Shown here piece by piece: positions 55,125-64,000 of a stretch of 64,000 nt of DNA. The stretch spans positions 227,446,927-227,510,926 of the forward strand of contig NC_084481.1 in assembly GCF_030035675.1 (NCBI RefSeq), in the 5' to 3' direction. A program made the translations under genes and the position numbers. Position 1 is the stretch's first letter. Each line of letters starts with the position of its first letter. Below the pieces are notes generated by a model. That model ran no database searches. It was not told where the DNA came from and saw only the letters and a program-made list of their open reading frames with translations. The DNA is from Rhineura floridana. Lineage: Eukaryota; Chordata; Lepidosauria; Squamata; Rhineuridae.

Positions 55125-58100
55125 CATAAGAACATAAGAAGAGCCTGCTGGATCAGGCCAGTGGCCCATCTAGTCCAGCATCCTGTTCTCACAGTGGCCA
55201 ACCAGGTGCCTGGGGGAAGCCCGCAAGCAGGACCCGAGTGCAAGAACACTCTCCCCTCCTGAGGCTTCCGGCAACTGGTTTTCAGAAGCATGCTGCCTCT
55301 GACTAGGGTGGCAGAGCACAGCCATCATGGCTAGTAGCCATTGATAGCCCTGTCCTCCATGAATTTGTCTAATCTTCTTTTAAAGCCATCCAAGCTGGTG
55401 GCCATTACTGCATCTTGTGGGAGCAAATTCCATAGTTTAACTATGCGCTGAGTAAAGAAGTACTTCCTTTTGTCTGTCCTGAATCTTCCAACATTCAGCT
55501 TCTTTGAATGTCCACGAGTTCTAGTATTATGAGAGAGGGAGAAGAACTTTTCTCTATCCACTTTCTCAATGCCATGCATAATTTGATACACTTCTATCAT
55601 GTCTCCTCTGACCCGCCTTTTCTCTAAACTAAAAAGCCCCAAATGCTCCAACCTTTCCTCGTAAGGGAGTCGCTCCATCCCCTTGATCATTCTGGTTGCC
55701 CTCTTCTGAACCTTTTCCAACTCTATAATATCCTTTTTGAGATGAGGCGACCAGAACTGTACACAGTATTCCAAATGCGGCCGCACCATAGATTTATACA
55801 ACGGCATTATGATATCGGCTGTTTTATTTTCAATACCTTTCCTAATTATCGCTAGCATGGAATTTGCCTTTTTCACAGCTGCCGCACACTGGGTCGACAT
55901 TTTCATCGTGCTGTCCACTACAACCCCGAGGTCTCTCTCCTGGTCGGTCACCGCCAGTTCAGACCCCATGAGCGTATATGTGAAATTAAAATTTTTTGCT
56001 CCAATATGCATAATTTTACACTTGTTTATATTGAATTGCATTTGCCATTTTTCCGCCCATTCAGTCAGTTTGGAGAGGTCTTTTTGGAGCTCTTCGCAAT
56101 CCCTTTTTGTTTTAACAACCCTGAACAATTTAGTGTCGTCAGCAAACTTGGCCACTTCACTGCTCACTCCTAATTCTAGGTCATTAATGAACAAGTTGAA
56201 AAGTACAGGTCCCAATACCGATCCTTGAGGTGTTGGCTATTAAACCGAGAAAGCAAAGGTTAAATTTCCACAAGTGAGCTACGTGACTCAGAAGCGAAAG
56301 TTGGCAGAGCTCGAGCCATCTTCAAGGACACGTTGCTATGCAACCTAGGCTCGGGCAGCTGGCCTTATCTATATAGAGGGCCAGCAGACACTGGTATTAG
56401 TATTGTCCACAGTAGTGTAGTGGCAAATTCAAAAGTGCAGGGTCCCTTCATGGTAGTCACAGCCATACACACCCTTTTTTGCTCCTGGGATGAGAATGAG
56501 ATCCTTGCTAGTGCCTTCTCCCACAACAACAGAGTGTGGGGGTCGAGGAGTTTGTTAGTAGAGAGAAAGAGCTTGTAAATGTATCCTGAAACTTTTCATG
56601 TCAGTAAAAGTGACTCTTAAAACCTATGTCTTGTCTGGCTGAGTGATTCAACTGGGATCTAGCCTGTCACTATTCTGTTCTGCATTCTGGGCATCTGCTT
56701 GTGCCCGATCCAACATCCAACATGAGGGACTCCACTTTCTACAGCCCTCCATTGGGAGAACTGTCCGTTTATTCCTACTCTCTGCTTTCTGCTTCTTAAC
56801 CAATTCCTTATCCACAAGAGGACCTCTCCTCTTATTCCATGACTGCTAAGCTTCCTCAGAAGCCTTTGGTGAGGTACCTTGTCAAACGCTTTTTGAAAGT
56901 CTAAGTACACTATGTCCACTGGATCACCTCTATCTATATGCTTGTTGACACTCTCAAAGAATTCTAATAGGTTACTGAGACAGGACTTTCCCTTGCAGAA
57001 GCCATGCTGGCTCTGCTTCAGCAAGGCTTGTTCTTCTATGTGCTTAGTTAATCTAGCTTTAATTATACTTTCTACCAGTTTTCCAGGGACAGAAGTTAAG
57101 CTAACTGGCCTGTAATTTCCGGGATCCCCTCTGGATCCCTTTTTGAAGATTGGCGTTACATTTGCCACTTTCCAGTCCTCAGGCATGGAGGAGGACCCAA
57201 GGGACAAGTTACATATTTTAGTTAGCAGATCAGCAATTTCACCTTTGAGTTCTTTGAGAACTCTCGGGTGGATGCCATCCGGGCCCGGTGATTTGTCAGT
57301 TTTTATATTGTCCATTAAGCTTAGAACTTCCTCTCTCGTTACCACTATTTGTCTCAGTTCCTCAGAATCCCTTCCTGCAAATGTTAGTTCAGGTTCAGGG
57401 ATCTACCCTATATCTTCCACTGTGAAGACAGATGCAAAGAATTCATTTAGCTTCTCTGCAATCTCCTTATCGTTCTTTAGGACACCTTTGACTCCCTTAT
57501 CATCCAAGGGTCCAATTGTCTCCCTAGATGGTCTCCTGCTTTGAATGTATTTATAGAATTTTTTGTTGTTGGTTTTTATGTTCTTAGCAATGTGCTCCTC
57601 AAATTCTTTTTTAGCATCCCTTATTGTCTTCTTGCATTTCTTTTGCCAGAGTTTATGTTCTTTTTTATTTTCTTCATTCGGGCAAGACTTCCATTTTCTG
57701 AAGGAAGACTTTTTGCCTCTAAGAGCTTCCTTGACTTTGCTCGTTAACCATGCTGGCATCTTCTTGGCCCTGGCGGTACCTTTTCTGATCTGCGGTATGC
57801 ACTCCAGTTGAGCTTCTAATATAGTGTTTTTAAACAACTTCCAAGCATTTTCGAGTGATGTGACCCTCTGGACTTTGTTTTTCAGCTTTCTTTTTACCAA
57901 TCCCCTCATTTTTGTGAAGTTTCCTCTTTTGAAGTCAAATGTGACCGTGTTGGATTTTCTTGGCAATTGGCCAGTTACATGTATGTTTAATTTAATAGCA
58001 CTGTGGTCACTGCTCCCAATCGGTTCAACAACACTTGCATCTCGCACCAGGTCCCAGTCCCCACTGAGGATTAAGTCCAGGGTTGCCGTCCCTCTGGTCG

Positions 58101-58712
58101 GTTCCATGACCAACTGATCTAGGGAATAGTCATTTAGAATATCTAGAAACTTTGCTTCTTTGTCATGACTGGAACACATATGCGGCCAGTCTATGTCCGG
58201 GTAGTTGAAGTCACCCATTACTACCACATTTCCTAGTTTGGATGCTTCCTCAATTTCATATCTCATCTCAAGGTCTCCCTGAGCATTTTGATCAGGGGGA
58301 CGATAGATCGTTCCCAGTATTAAGTCCCTCCTGGGGCACGGTATCACCACCCACAACGATTCTGTGGAGGAGTCTGCCTCTTTTGGGGTTTCGAGCTTGC
58401 TGGATTCAATGCCTTCTTTCACGTATAGAGCGACTCCGCCACCAATACGTCCTTCCCTGTCCTTCCGATATAGTTTATATCCAGGGATAACCGTATCCCA
58501 CTGGTTTTCTCCATTCCACCAGGTCTCGGTTATGCTCACTATATCAATGCTCTCCTCTAAGACCAAGCACTCCAGTTCTCCCATCTTGGTTCGGAGGCTC
58601 CTAGCATTAGCGTACAGGCACTTGTAAGCAGTGTCTCTCTTCAAGTGTCTTTGGCACTTGTGGTTAGGCCTGTGGTAAGGCCTGTGGTAATTTTGACTTT
58701 CTTCTGTTGCTT
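55125..58712 (-). mobile_element. CR1 LINE copy C, longest copy, split by a solo LTR
   Basis: The longest CR1 here. The - strand frame 58644-57403 carries the endonuclease domain (YANARSLRTKMGELECL, SITETWWNGENQWDTVIPGY, LGTIYRPPDQN, VVVMGDFNYPDIDW, VEPIGSSDHSAI) and enters the reverse transcriptase. It is stopped by TAG at 57405-57403, the codon also mutated in copy B. The frame continues at 57345-56728 and 56215-55331 (FADDTKLF intact), interrupted by the LTR at 56231-56722. No earlier in-frame ATG is visible, so the 5' end and ORF1 are missing. The reverse transcriptase could supply activity only from an undamaged relative. Confidence 0.92.
56231..56722. mobile_element. Solo LTR, 492 bp, inserted in CR1-C
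   Basis: Starts TGTTGGCTATTAAACC and ends GATCCAACATCCAACA, giving the terminal inverted repeat TGTTGG/CCAACA. Perfect 5-bp duplication TGAGG at 56226-56230 and 56723-56727; removing the insert restores the CR1 sequence exactly. A TATA-like CTATATAGAGG lies about 135 bp from the start. About 56408-56529 matches one arm of the hAT element at 53989. Younger than a young CR1. No internal region; a fossil of unassigned LTR family. Confidence 0.9.
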
Positions 58713-58944
58713 AGATAAACTGGAATTTCTTCGTCTGAACAGTCATTACACATCCATCCATCCTGCCTGCTGTATGAGGAACTCAAGGCAGCTAACAATA
58801 CAAAAAAAAATTCAAAATAAATTATGAGAGTGAGTGTGTGTGCAGGGGAACAAAGTTTGAGACACTTTTAAAAGTCCAATAAATTTGTTGTAGTTTAAAC
58901 CAGGGGTAGATGTTAGATGTTGCTGCACTACAACTCCCACCGGA

Positions 58945-59880
58945 CCTTTAGTGTTGTGGCACCTCCCCTTTGGAATCCCCTCCCCTTAAATATTACACAG
59001 GCACCATCTGTGTTAACTTGTCGGTACCTACCGAAGACTTTCCTCTTTCAACAAGCCTTTTAAATAGAACTCTCATCCCAGTCTGCGTCTGTTTTGGAAT
59101 TTCTTTTAAAGATGTTTTTAAAGTTTTTTTAAAAGATGTTTTATTTTGAAGATGTTGTAAAGATGTTTTCAGAGGCTTTTAGCGTTTTGTCCCTTGTTGT
59201 CATGGCCCCGTCAGAGGACTCATCAGACGAGGATGACTCGGGAGTAACAGCAGCAGACGCAGAAGCAGCAGACCCAGAAGGAGAAATGGAGGAAACTCCT
59301 GAGAACCCAGCTCCTTCTCCCCCTCAGCTGCAGAGCACCCCAGACACAGCTGAAGCCCTTCAGCCAGACGCAGCCAGTGAACAGGATACTCCCCCCTCAC
59401 CTGCAGAACGTAGACAACAGAAGGTCAGGCAGAAGAGGGGCAGGCCTGTCCACTTAAGGCCAAAACGCTGAGGGCTCACACCTGCTGACAAACCTGCTCC
59501 TTAAAAGTCAAACCTTGGCTTCAGCTTGTGGCTGACTACAACGTCAGGCGTGGCTTCGTGTGTTTCTAGTTTCCCTAAATCTTATCTTGGACTGACCCCT
59601 TGGCAATTGAACCCGGACCTCTACTGACCTCGCTTCTGGACTTCTGGCTTGGCACGTAAGCTTAGGACGGGCCTTGCCCTTATCAGGTTCCCTCCTCGTT
59701 AGCCTGGCACATTTACAACCAGACTGCCAGCTAAGGACTTTCTTGCCCTGATAACTACCCAGGAATTTCCAGCCCCCACTGGCACTGCTGTCTCAGTGCA
59801 GAGCTGACACTTGTTTGCTGCCCTGGGATCCTTTTGGGAGGAAGGGCAAGGAAAGAAATGTAATAAATCATCATCATCAT
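58945..59880 (+). mobile_element. L2 LINE 3' end split by a solo LTR
   Basis: GTGTTGTGGCACCTCCCCTT, CGAAGACTTTCCTCTTTCAA (58945-59192) and TTGCTGCCCTGGGATCCTTT, AAATGTAATAAATCATCATC (from 59815) are the two parts of one L2 3' end. Confidence 0.75.
59198..59809 (+). mobile_element. Solo LTR, 612 bp, with an internal short frame
   Basis: Starts TGTCATGGCCCC and ends GCAGAGCTGACA, with perfect 5-bp duplication CTTGT at 59193-59197 and 59810-59814. Inside, 59202-59471 is open for 89 codons: an acidic N-terminus (MAPSEDSSDEDDSG), a proline-rich middle, and a basic end (RRQQKVRQKRGRPVHLRPKR). The frame lies entirely in the LTR; whether it ever was coding is unknown. Family not assigned. Young or middle-aged by the perfect duplication. 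Confidence 0.85.
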
Positions 59881-59884
59881 CATT

Positions 59885-60120
59885 GTTGATCTCTAGCCAT
59901 GCTGACTGGGACGGAAGGGAGTTGTAGTCCAGCAACATTTGAAAGCCCGTATGTTGGCTAAGCCCTGCTTTAAGCTTTCATGGTCTAGATCAGGGGTAGC
60001 CAATGTAGTGCCCTCTAGACGTTGTTCAACTACAACACCCATAATCCTTGACAATTGGTCATGCTTGCTGGGGCTGATGAGAGTTGGAGTCTGAAGGCAT
60101 CACATTGGATATTCCTGGCC
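59885..60120. repeat. Two hAT MITE copies, one halved
   Basis: 59885-59965: GGGAGTTGTAGTCCAGCAAC half. 59990-60120: CAGGGGTAGCCAATGTAGTG with a mirrored right arm. Confidence 0.6.
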
Positions 60121-60149
60121 TAGATGCAGCTGTTGGGACTGCAGTCCAT

Positions 60150-60362
60150 GGAACACAAAAAGAGCCTGCTGGATCAGGCCAGTGGCCCATCAAGTCCAGC
60201 ATCCTGTTTTCACAGTGGCTAATCAGATGCCCCAACAGGAAGCCTGCAAGCAGGACCTGAGTGCAAGAGCACCCTCCCCTCCTGCTCTTTTCCAGCAGTT
60301 GGTGGTTAGAAGCAGAGCATAGTCATCATGTCTAGTAGCTATTGATAGCTTTATCCTCCATG
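60150..60362 (-). mobile_element. CR1 3' end fragment
   Basis: AAAAGAGCCTGCTGGATCAG, GCATCCTGTTTTCACAGTGG, CTAGTAGCTATTGATAGC: antisense. Confidence 0.8.
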
Positions 60363-60626
60363 ACACTTAATGCCATAATAAATTCGTCAAGATTAAGGTG
60401 CCACAAGACTTTGTTGTTTTTTCTGTAAGAGACTAACAAGGGTTAGCCCTCTGGAAGTTGTTCAAAAGAACAACCTTAGCAAATTAACCATTTGCTACTT
60501 GTTGAGGAAAACTAATTATGCTTGTATGTGGGTACGTGCACACACAAATTCGCCAAACAGAAGTTGCCCTGATGAAAAATATACCCCTTTAAATTGTTTT
60601 GTAACTTTTTTCTTTTCTTCTGACAG

Positions 60627-60779
60627 AAAAGGAGTTGCCTGGCAAAGTTGTCTGGGTGACGGGAGCCTCCAGTGGGATTGGCGAGGAGATGGCGTATCAG
60701 TTAGCCAAGATCGGCTCACTCCTTGCGCTCTCAGCAAGAAGAGAGAAGGAGCTGGAGAGGGTGAAAAAGAAGTGCATTG
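60627..60779 (+). CDS. DHRS7: DHRS7 coding exon 2
   Basis: Acceptor TTTCTTCTGACAG precedes AAAAGGAG; the donor is ATTG|GTAAGA. The 153 nt complete the split Glu from exon 1 and encode KELPGKVVWVTGASSGIGEE and MAYQLAKIGSLLALSARREK, then ELERVKKKCI. TGASSGIG is the glycine-rich NADP(H)-binding motif of short-chain dehydrogenases, and SARR carries the basic residues that favour NADPH. Ends in phase 1. It is collinear with exon 1 at 39311 across a 21.2-kb intron. No exon 3 follows on the + strand before 64000; the matching exon 3 lies on the - strand at 29928-30034. Confidence 0.93.
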
Positions 60780-60857
60780 GTAAGATTCTGTTATTTTAAA
60801 AGTTTGCCTATTTTGCTTTTAAAATGTATGTCTTTCCCCCTAACCTAGGGAACAACA

Positions 60858-61285
60858 TTTTATATGGGGCTGCCCTTGAAGCAGAACCAGACACTTGCAG
60901 TTTGACTGCTCCCTGGGGCAGAATATTGTCATCATGTTGTGGTGCTGTTGAAAGAATTGCTCTGGCTGCAAATTATCTACTGAGCTATGTTCAAGGTACT
61001 GGTATTGGTGTACAAAGTCCTAAAGAACTTGGGAAGTAGGATACCTAATAAATTGTCTTATATACCCAACTGATCACTGTGCTGTAAAAGAAAGGGCCTC
61101 CTGCAGATGCCATCCTATGAGGAAGTCCATTCTGAATGATATAGGAATCGGGCTGTTAGTGTGGCAGCACCTACCCTTTGCAACTCCTTCCTACTGCATA
61201 TCAGACAAGCATCTTCTGTATGGTCTCTTCAGCAGCTATTCAAGATCTTCCTCTTTTAACAAGTGGAGTTTTTTTTTATTCCAGT
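60858..61285 (+). mobile_element. L2 LINE 3' part, diverged
   Basis: TATGGGGCTGCCCTTGAAGC, TTCAAGGTACTGGTATTGGT, AGCAGCTATTCAAGATCTTC follow the L2 C-terminus, but the frame is broken throughout. Confidence 0.65.
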
Positions 61286-61557
61286 CTGTATCTGTATTGG
61301 ACTTAACATTGTTTTTACTCTATCTATCTATCATCTATCAATCTAATCAATCAATCAATCATCTGAAATGTTTCATAGGAAGCGATTCATTAATGGAATG
61401 CAATAAACGAATAAATGAAAGAAACAAACAATATTAACAGTTTTGTGCTTTATGAGTGTGTAAGGCTGTTGTAAGGACAATAGTTCATCTTGTTGTGATT
61501 TTGAAGTCGGGGCAGGAAGGCATCTAGTTTGTTCCTGCTGTTTGTCTATTCCTTAAT

Positions 61558-61688
61558 TCAGGGGTACCCTCCAGATGGTGCTGGATGGCATCTCCTACCA
61601 TCCCTGATCATTGACCATGCTGGTGGGGGCTGATGTGCACTGGAGCTCCAAAGGCATCTGTAGGGCACCAGTTTGGCTACCCCTGCCT
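61558..61688. repeat. Palindromic hAT MITE
   Basis: TCAGGGGTACCCTCCAGATG ... GTAGGGCACCAGTTTGGCTACCCCTG (split) with ATGCTGGTGGGGGCTGATGT core. Confidence 0.7.
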
Positions 61689-61759
61689 TACTCTCTGGTT
61701 CTTTGTGTTGCCTTAAACTAGTTTTGTGTTTAACTGCTTGCCTGCGGTCGCCATTCTCC

Positions 61760-62830
61760 ATACTGGGTGAATGGGCATTAAAACAGCAAATGCTGTTCAG
61801 AGTAAATACATTCGGGCACATTGAGGCACCCCTCCCCCCAACCTCACAAATAGTGGCTGAACAGACCATGACAGACCAGTAAAGGGATCTTGGGGTCACA
61901 GTGGACAGCTCAGTAAAACCATTGACCCAATGCGCAGCGGCTGTGAAAAAGGGCAAATTCCATGTCCATTTGATTCCCTTTCCATCACGTACACAAAAGT
62001 ACTAGTATTATAACCTCTTTCTAAAAATCTGTGGCTGGGAGTCCAGAGTCTGTGAGTTCAAATCTCTGCTCGTGTCTCCTGGGTGTCAAGGGCCAGCTAA
62101 AGATCACCCGCACAGGGAGTGGCTCGGGGGTTACGTGCCCTGCCACCTGTGCAGCTGTGGGCAAGCGGCATAGTCCCAAGGAGCCCAGTTGCCCCCCAGC
62201 TGGCAGTTGCGGACAAGGAAGGGGCTGGCTTGTGCAGCTGTGGCAAGCTGAGCAGGCCCTGGCCAGCTGGGGAGGACTAGCCTCAGATGGAGGCAATGGT
62301 AAACCCCATCTGGATACCGCTTACCATGAAAACCCTATTCATAGGGTAGCCATAAGTCAGGATTGACTTGAAGGCAGTCCATGGTGCAACCACACTTGGA
62401 ATACTGACCTGATCAAGGTGGAGAAAAAGGCAGCCAAAATGATCATGGGGTCGGAGCAACTCTCCTAGGAAAAGCTTACAACATTTGGGGCTTTTAAGTT
62501 GTTTCCCTCTCTTATAAAAACTAGAATCTGGAGTCACGCAATGAAGCTGAATGTTAGAAGATTCGGGCCAGGCAGAAGGAAATGCTACATAGATGAATGA
62601 TGGAATTTGCTCCCACAAGATGCCAGTTTGGACAGCCTCAGAAGAGGATTAGACGGGATAAAGGAAAGCCAGATACCTTTTGGAAGCCCGCAGGCCAGCC
62701 ATGAACGCAATTGCCCTCTCTCATTGTTGTTCACCAGCAACTACTGTTCACTGATATACTGCCTCACTCCTCATCATAACTAGCAGCCATTGATTAGCCT
62801 TATCCTCCATGAATGTGTCTAATCTCCCTC
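61760..62830 (+). mobile_element. Old CR1, split by a BovB-tailed SINE
   Basis: GACCAGTAAAGGGATCTTGG, CAGCGGCTGTGAAAAAGGGC (61760-61970) and CCACACTTGGAATACTGACC, GAAGCTGAATGTTAGAAGAT (62383-62830) are consecutive parts of CR1 ORF2, much decayed. Confidence 0.75.
62027..62380 (+). repeat. Sauria-type SINE (tRNA head, BovB-like tail)
   Basis: Head with B box GAGTTCAAATCTCTGC; tail GGAGGCAATGGTAAACCCCA, ACCATGAAAACCCTATTCAT and AGGATTGACTTGAAGGCAGT, which matches the BovB 3' end. It lies inside an old CR1. Confidence 0.75.
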
Positions 62831-62929
62831 TTTTTATAATTATTAAATTTAATAATATTGTAAACCAGTTTCCATCAGTTGTGTAACATTATGTCATACT
62901 CAATATGTCCATGGTAGTAATTTAATTTG

Positions 62930-63445
62930 TCTTATGGTTGTTTGTTTATTTTCTCCCAGTAGGAGTCCAGGGCAGCAAACAAAAACACTAAGAACATTCC
63001 AAAACACCATAAAAAGGACTTTAAAATATATTAAAACAAAAACATGTTAAAACATCTTTAAAAACTTTAAAAAAAAATTTTTTTTTAAATCATCTTAAAA
63101 AGCAGTTCCAACACAGATGCAGACTGGAAAAAGGTCTCTACTTAAAAGGCTTGTTGAAAGAGGAAGGACCTTAGTAGGCACTGAAAAGAAAACAGAGATG
63201 GCGCCTGTCTAACATTTAAGGGGAGGGAATTCCAAACGGTAGGTGCCACCACACTAAAGGTCCGTTTCCTATGTTGTGCGGAACGGACCTCCTGTTAAGA
63301 TGGTATCTGCAGGAGGCCCTCACCCGTAGAGCTCAGTGATTGACTGGGTATATAAGGGATAAGTTGTTCTTTCATGTATCCTGGCCCCAAGCTGTACAGG
63401 GCTTTGTACACCAAAACCAGAACCTTGAACTTGGCCTGGGAGCTT
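62930..63445 (-). mobile_element. L2 LINE 3' half
   Basis: AAAGGCTTGTTGAAAGAGGA, GGGAGGGAATTCCAAACGGT and GGGCTTTGTACACCAAAACC: antisense L2 of the same type as 1541, with frame breaks. Confidence 0.75.
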
Positions 63446-63790
63446 ATGGGCTATAGAATAAACGGTGTCCAATTTTTTTCAAAAATCTGGACTGATTGTG
63501 TTCTTTCCTCCCATAAATGTTTATAACTAGTAGTTCTATTTCTCAGCATAGTATTCCAAACCCTCCTTAACCATCAGTCAATTGTTGGAATAACATCACT
63601 TCTTCAACTCTTACCAATCATAATCTGGGCCATTATTAACACATGCTATACCAAAACACAATGCAAAAGCATTGTAACTGGATTCATTGCAAATCACGTC
63701 CTGTAATACTGCTAACAGTGCAGTTAATATCTGCCCCAATATCCCTTAATCAGATTACAATCCTGTTATATTATGGACAAAGCGATTTTA
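63446..63790. other. No recognised feature
   Basis: No repeat or coding frame recognised. Confidence 0.4.
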
Positions 63791-63925
63791 AAGCTGTCTA
63801 AATTGGCGGCCATAGCTAATTCTGGTGGCAGAGAATTTCATAGTTCATATGTTGAGTGAAGAAGTACTTCCTTTGGTCTATCCTGACTCTCCCTCCATGA
63901 CATCAGGCTCTAGTTTCATGAGAGT
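63791..63925 (-). mobile_element. Old CR1 C-terminal fragment
   Basis: AAGCTGTCTAAATTGGCGGC and GAGTGAAGAAGTACTTCCTT are antisense CR1, decayed. Confidence 0.6.
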
Positions 63926-64000
63926 GGAATTTTATATACAGCTATAAATTTTATATACTATACAGAATTGTATATGCCGCTAACATATCATTGGCCAATG

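Noticed and set aside
57541-58117. Several leucine/phenylalanine-rich frames on the + strand opposite CR1-C (also opposite A and B)
   Set aside because: They recur opposite every CR1 copy and are the antisense of the reverse-transcriptase frame, not membrane proteins.
60499-60783. 94-codon frame over DHRS7 exon 2
   Set aside because: It is a shifted frame. The correct frame, bounded by splice sites, gives KVVWVTGASSGIGEE.
62021-62366. 91- and 111-codon frames
   Set aside because: They cover a tRNA-derived SINE and have no protein motif.

Overview
The window looks like nuclear DNA of a squamate reptile, most likely a lizard. It holds parts of two host genes and is otherwise almost wholly built of retrotransposons and DNA-transposon remnants. 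The squamate call rests on the mix of families: young CR1 LINEs with the TTCTTATG-type tail, RTE/BovB 3' ends with AAC-repeat tails, a BovB-tailed tRNA SINE of Sauria type, many L2 copies, tRNA-Ala-derived SINEs with a CR1-like tail, 5S-rRNA-like SINEs, and palindromic hAT MITEs. No bacterial genes, CRISPR arrays or functional tRNA/rRNA genes were found.

Host genes. The last two coding exons of PCNX4 (+ strand) end at 20414. Tail to tail with it lie five coding exons of DHRS7 on the - strand (exon 7 at 22539-22574 up to exon 3 at 29928-30034). This matches the PCNX4/DHRS7 arrangement I remember from human chromosome 14. DHRS7 exons 1 and 2 are not upstream on the - strand. They lie on the + strand at 39311-39446 (in a CpG island) and 60627-60779. 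The seven exons fit one another in phase and sum to 1011 nt (336 residues, about the length of human DHRS7). So either a segment carrying exons 1-2 is inverted (real rearrangement or assembly error), or two divergent DHRS7 copies are each only half visible.

Layout. 1-19.5 kb: repeats, including a complete 2.1-kb ORF1-only L1 derivative (HAL1-like) with a 17-bp target-site duplication, CR1 copy A (8.6-11.05 kb), and two well supported solo LTRs. 19.5-30 kb: PCNX4 3' end and DHRS7 exons 3-7 with small repeats in the introns. 30-39 kb: L2, CR1 copy B (32.1-34.5 kb), BovB pieces, and a BovB/SINE chimera inside a hAT MITE. 39-61 kb: DHRS7 exon 1, a 21-kb intron crowded with hAT MITEs, L2, SINEs, CR1 copy D and the - strand CR1 copy C (55.0-58.7 kb), which is interrupted by a solo LTR; a further solo LTR lies in an L2 at 59.2-59.8 kb; then exon 2. 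61-64 kb: old CR1, a Sauria-type SINE and L2.

The repeats are strongly nested and many boundaries can be read exactly from target-site duplications. CR1 copies B and C share a premature stop and the same 3' flank although they are truncated differently at the 5' end. Two BovB copies show the same shared-flank pattern. This suggests that source loci read through their 3' ends and carried downstream DNA along.
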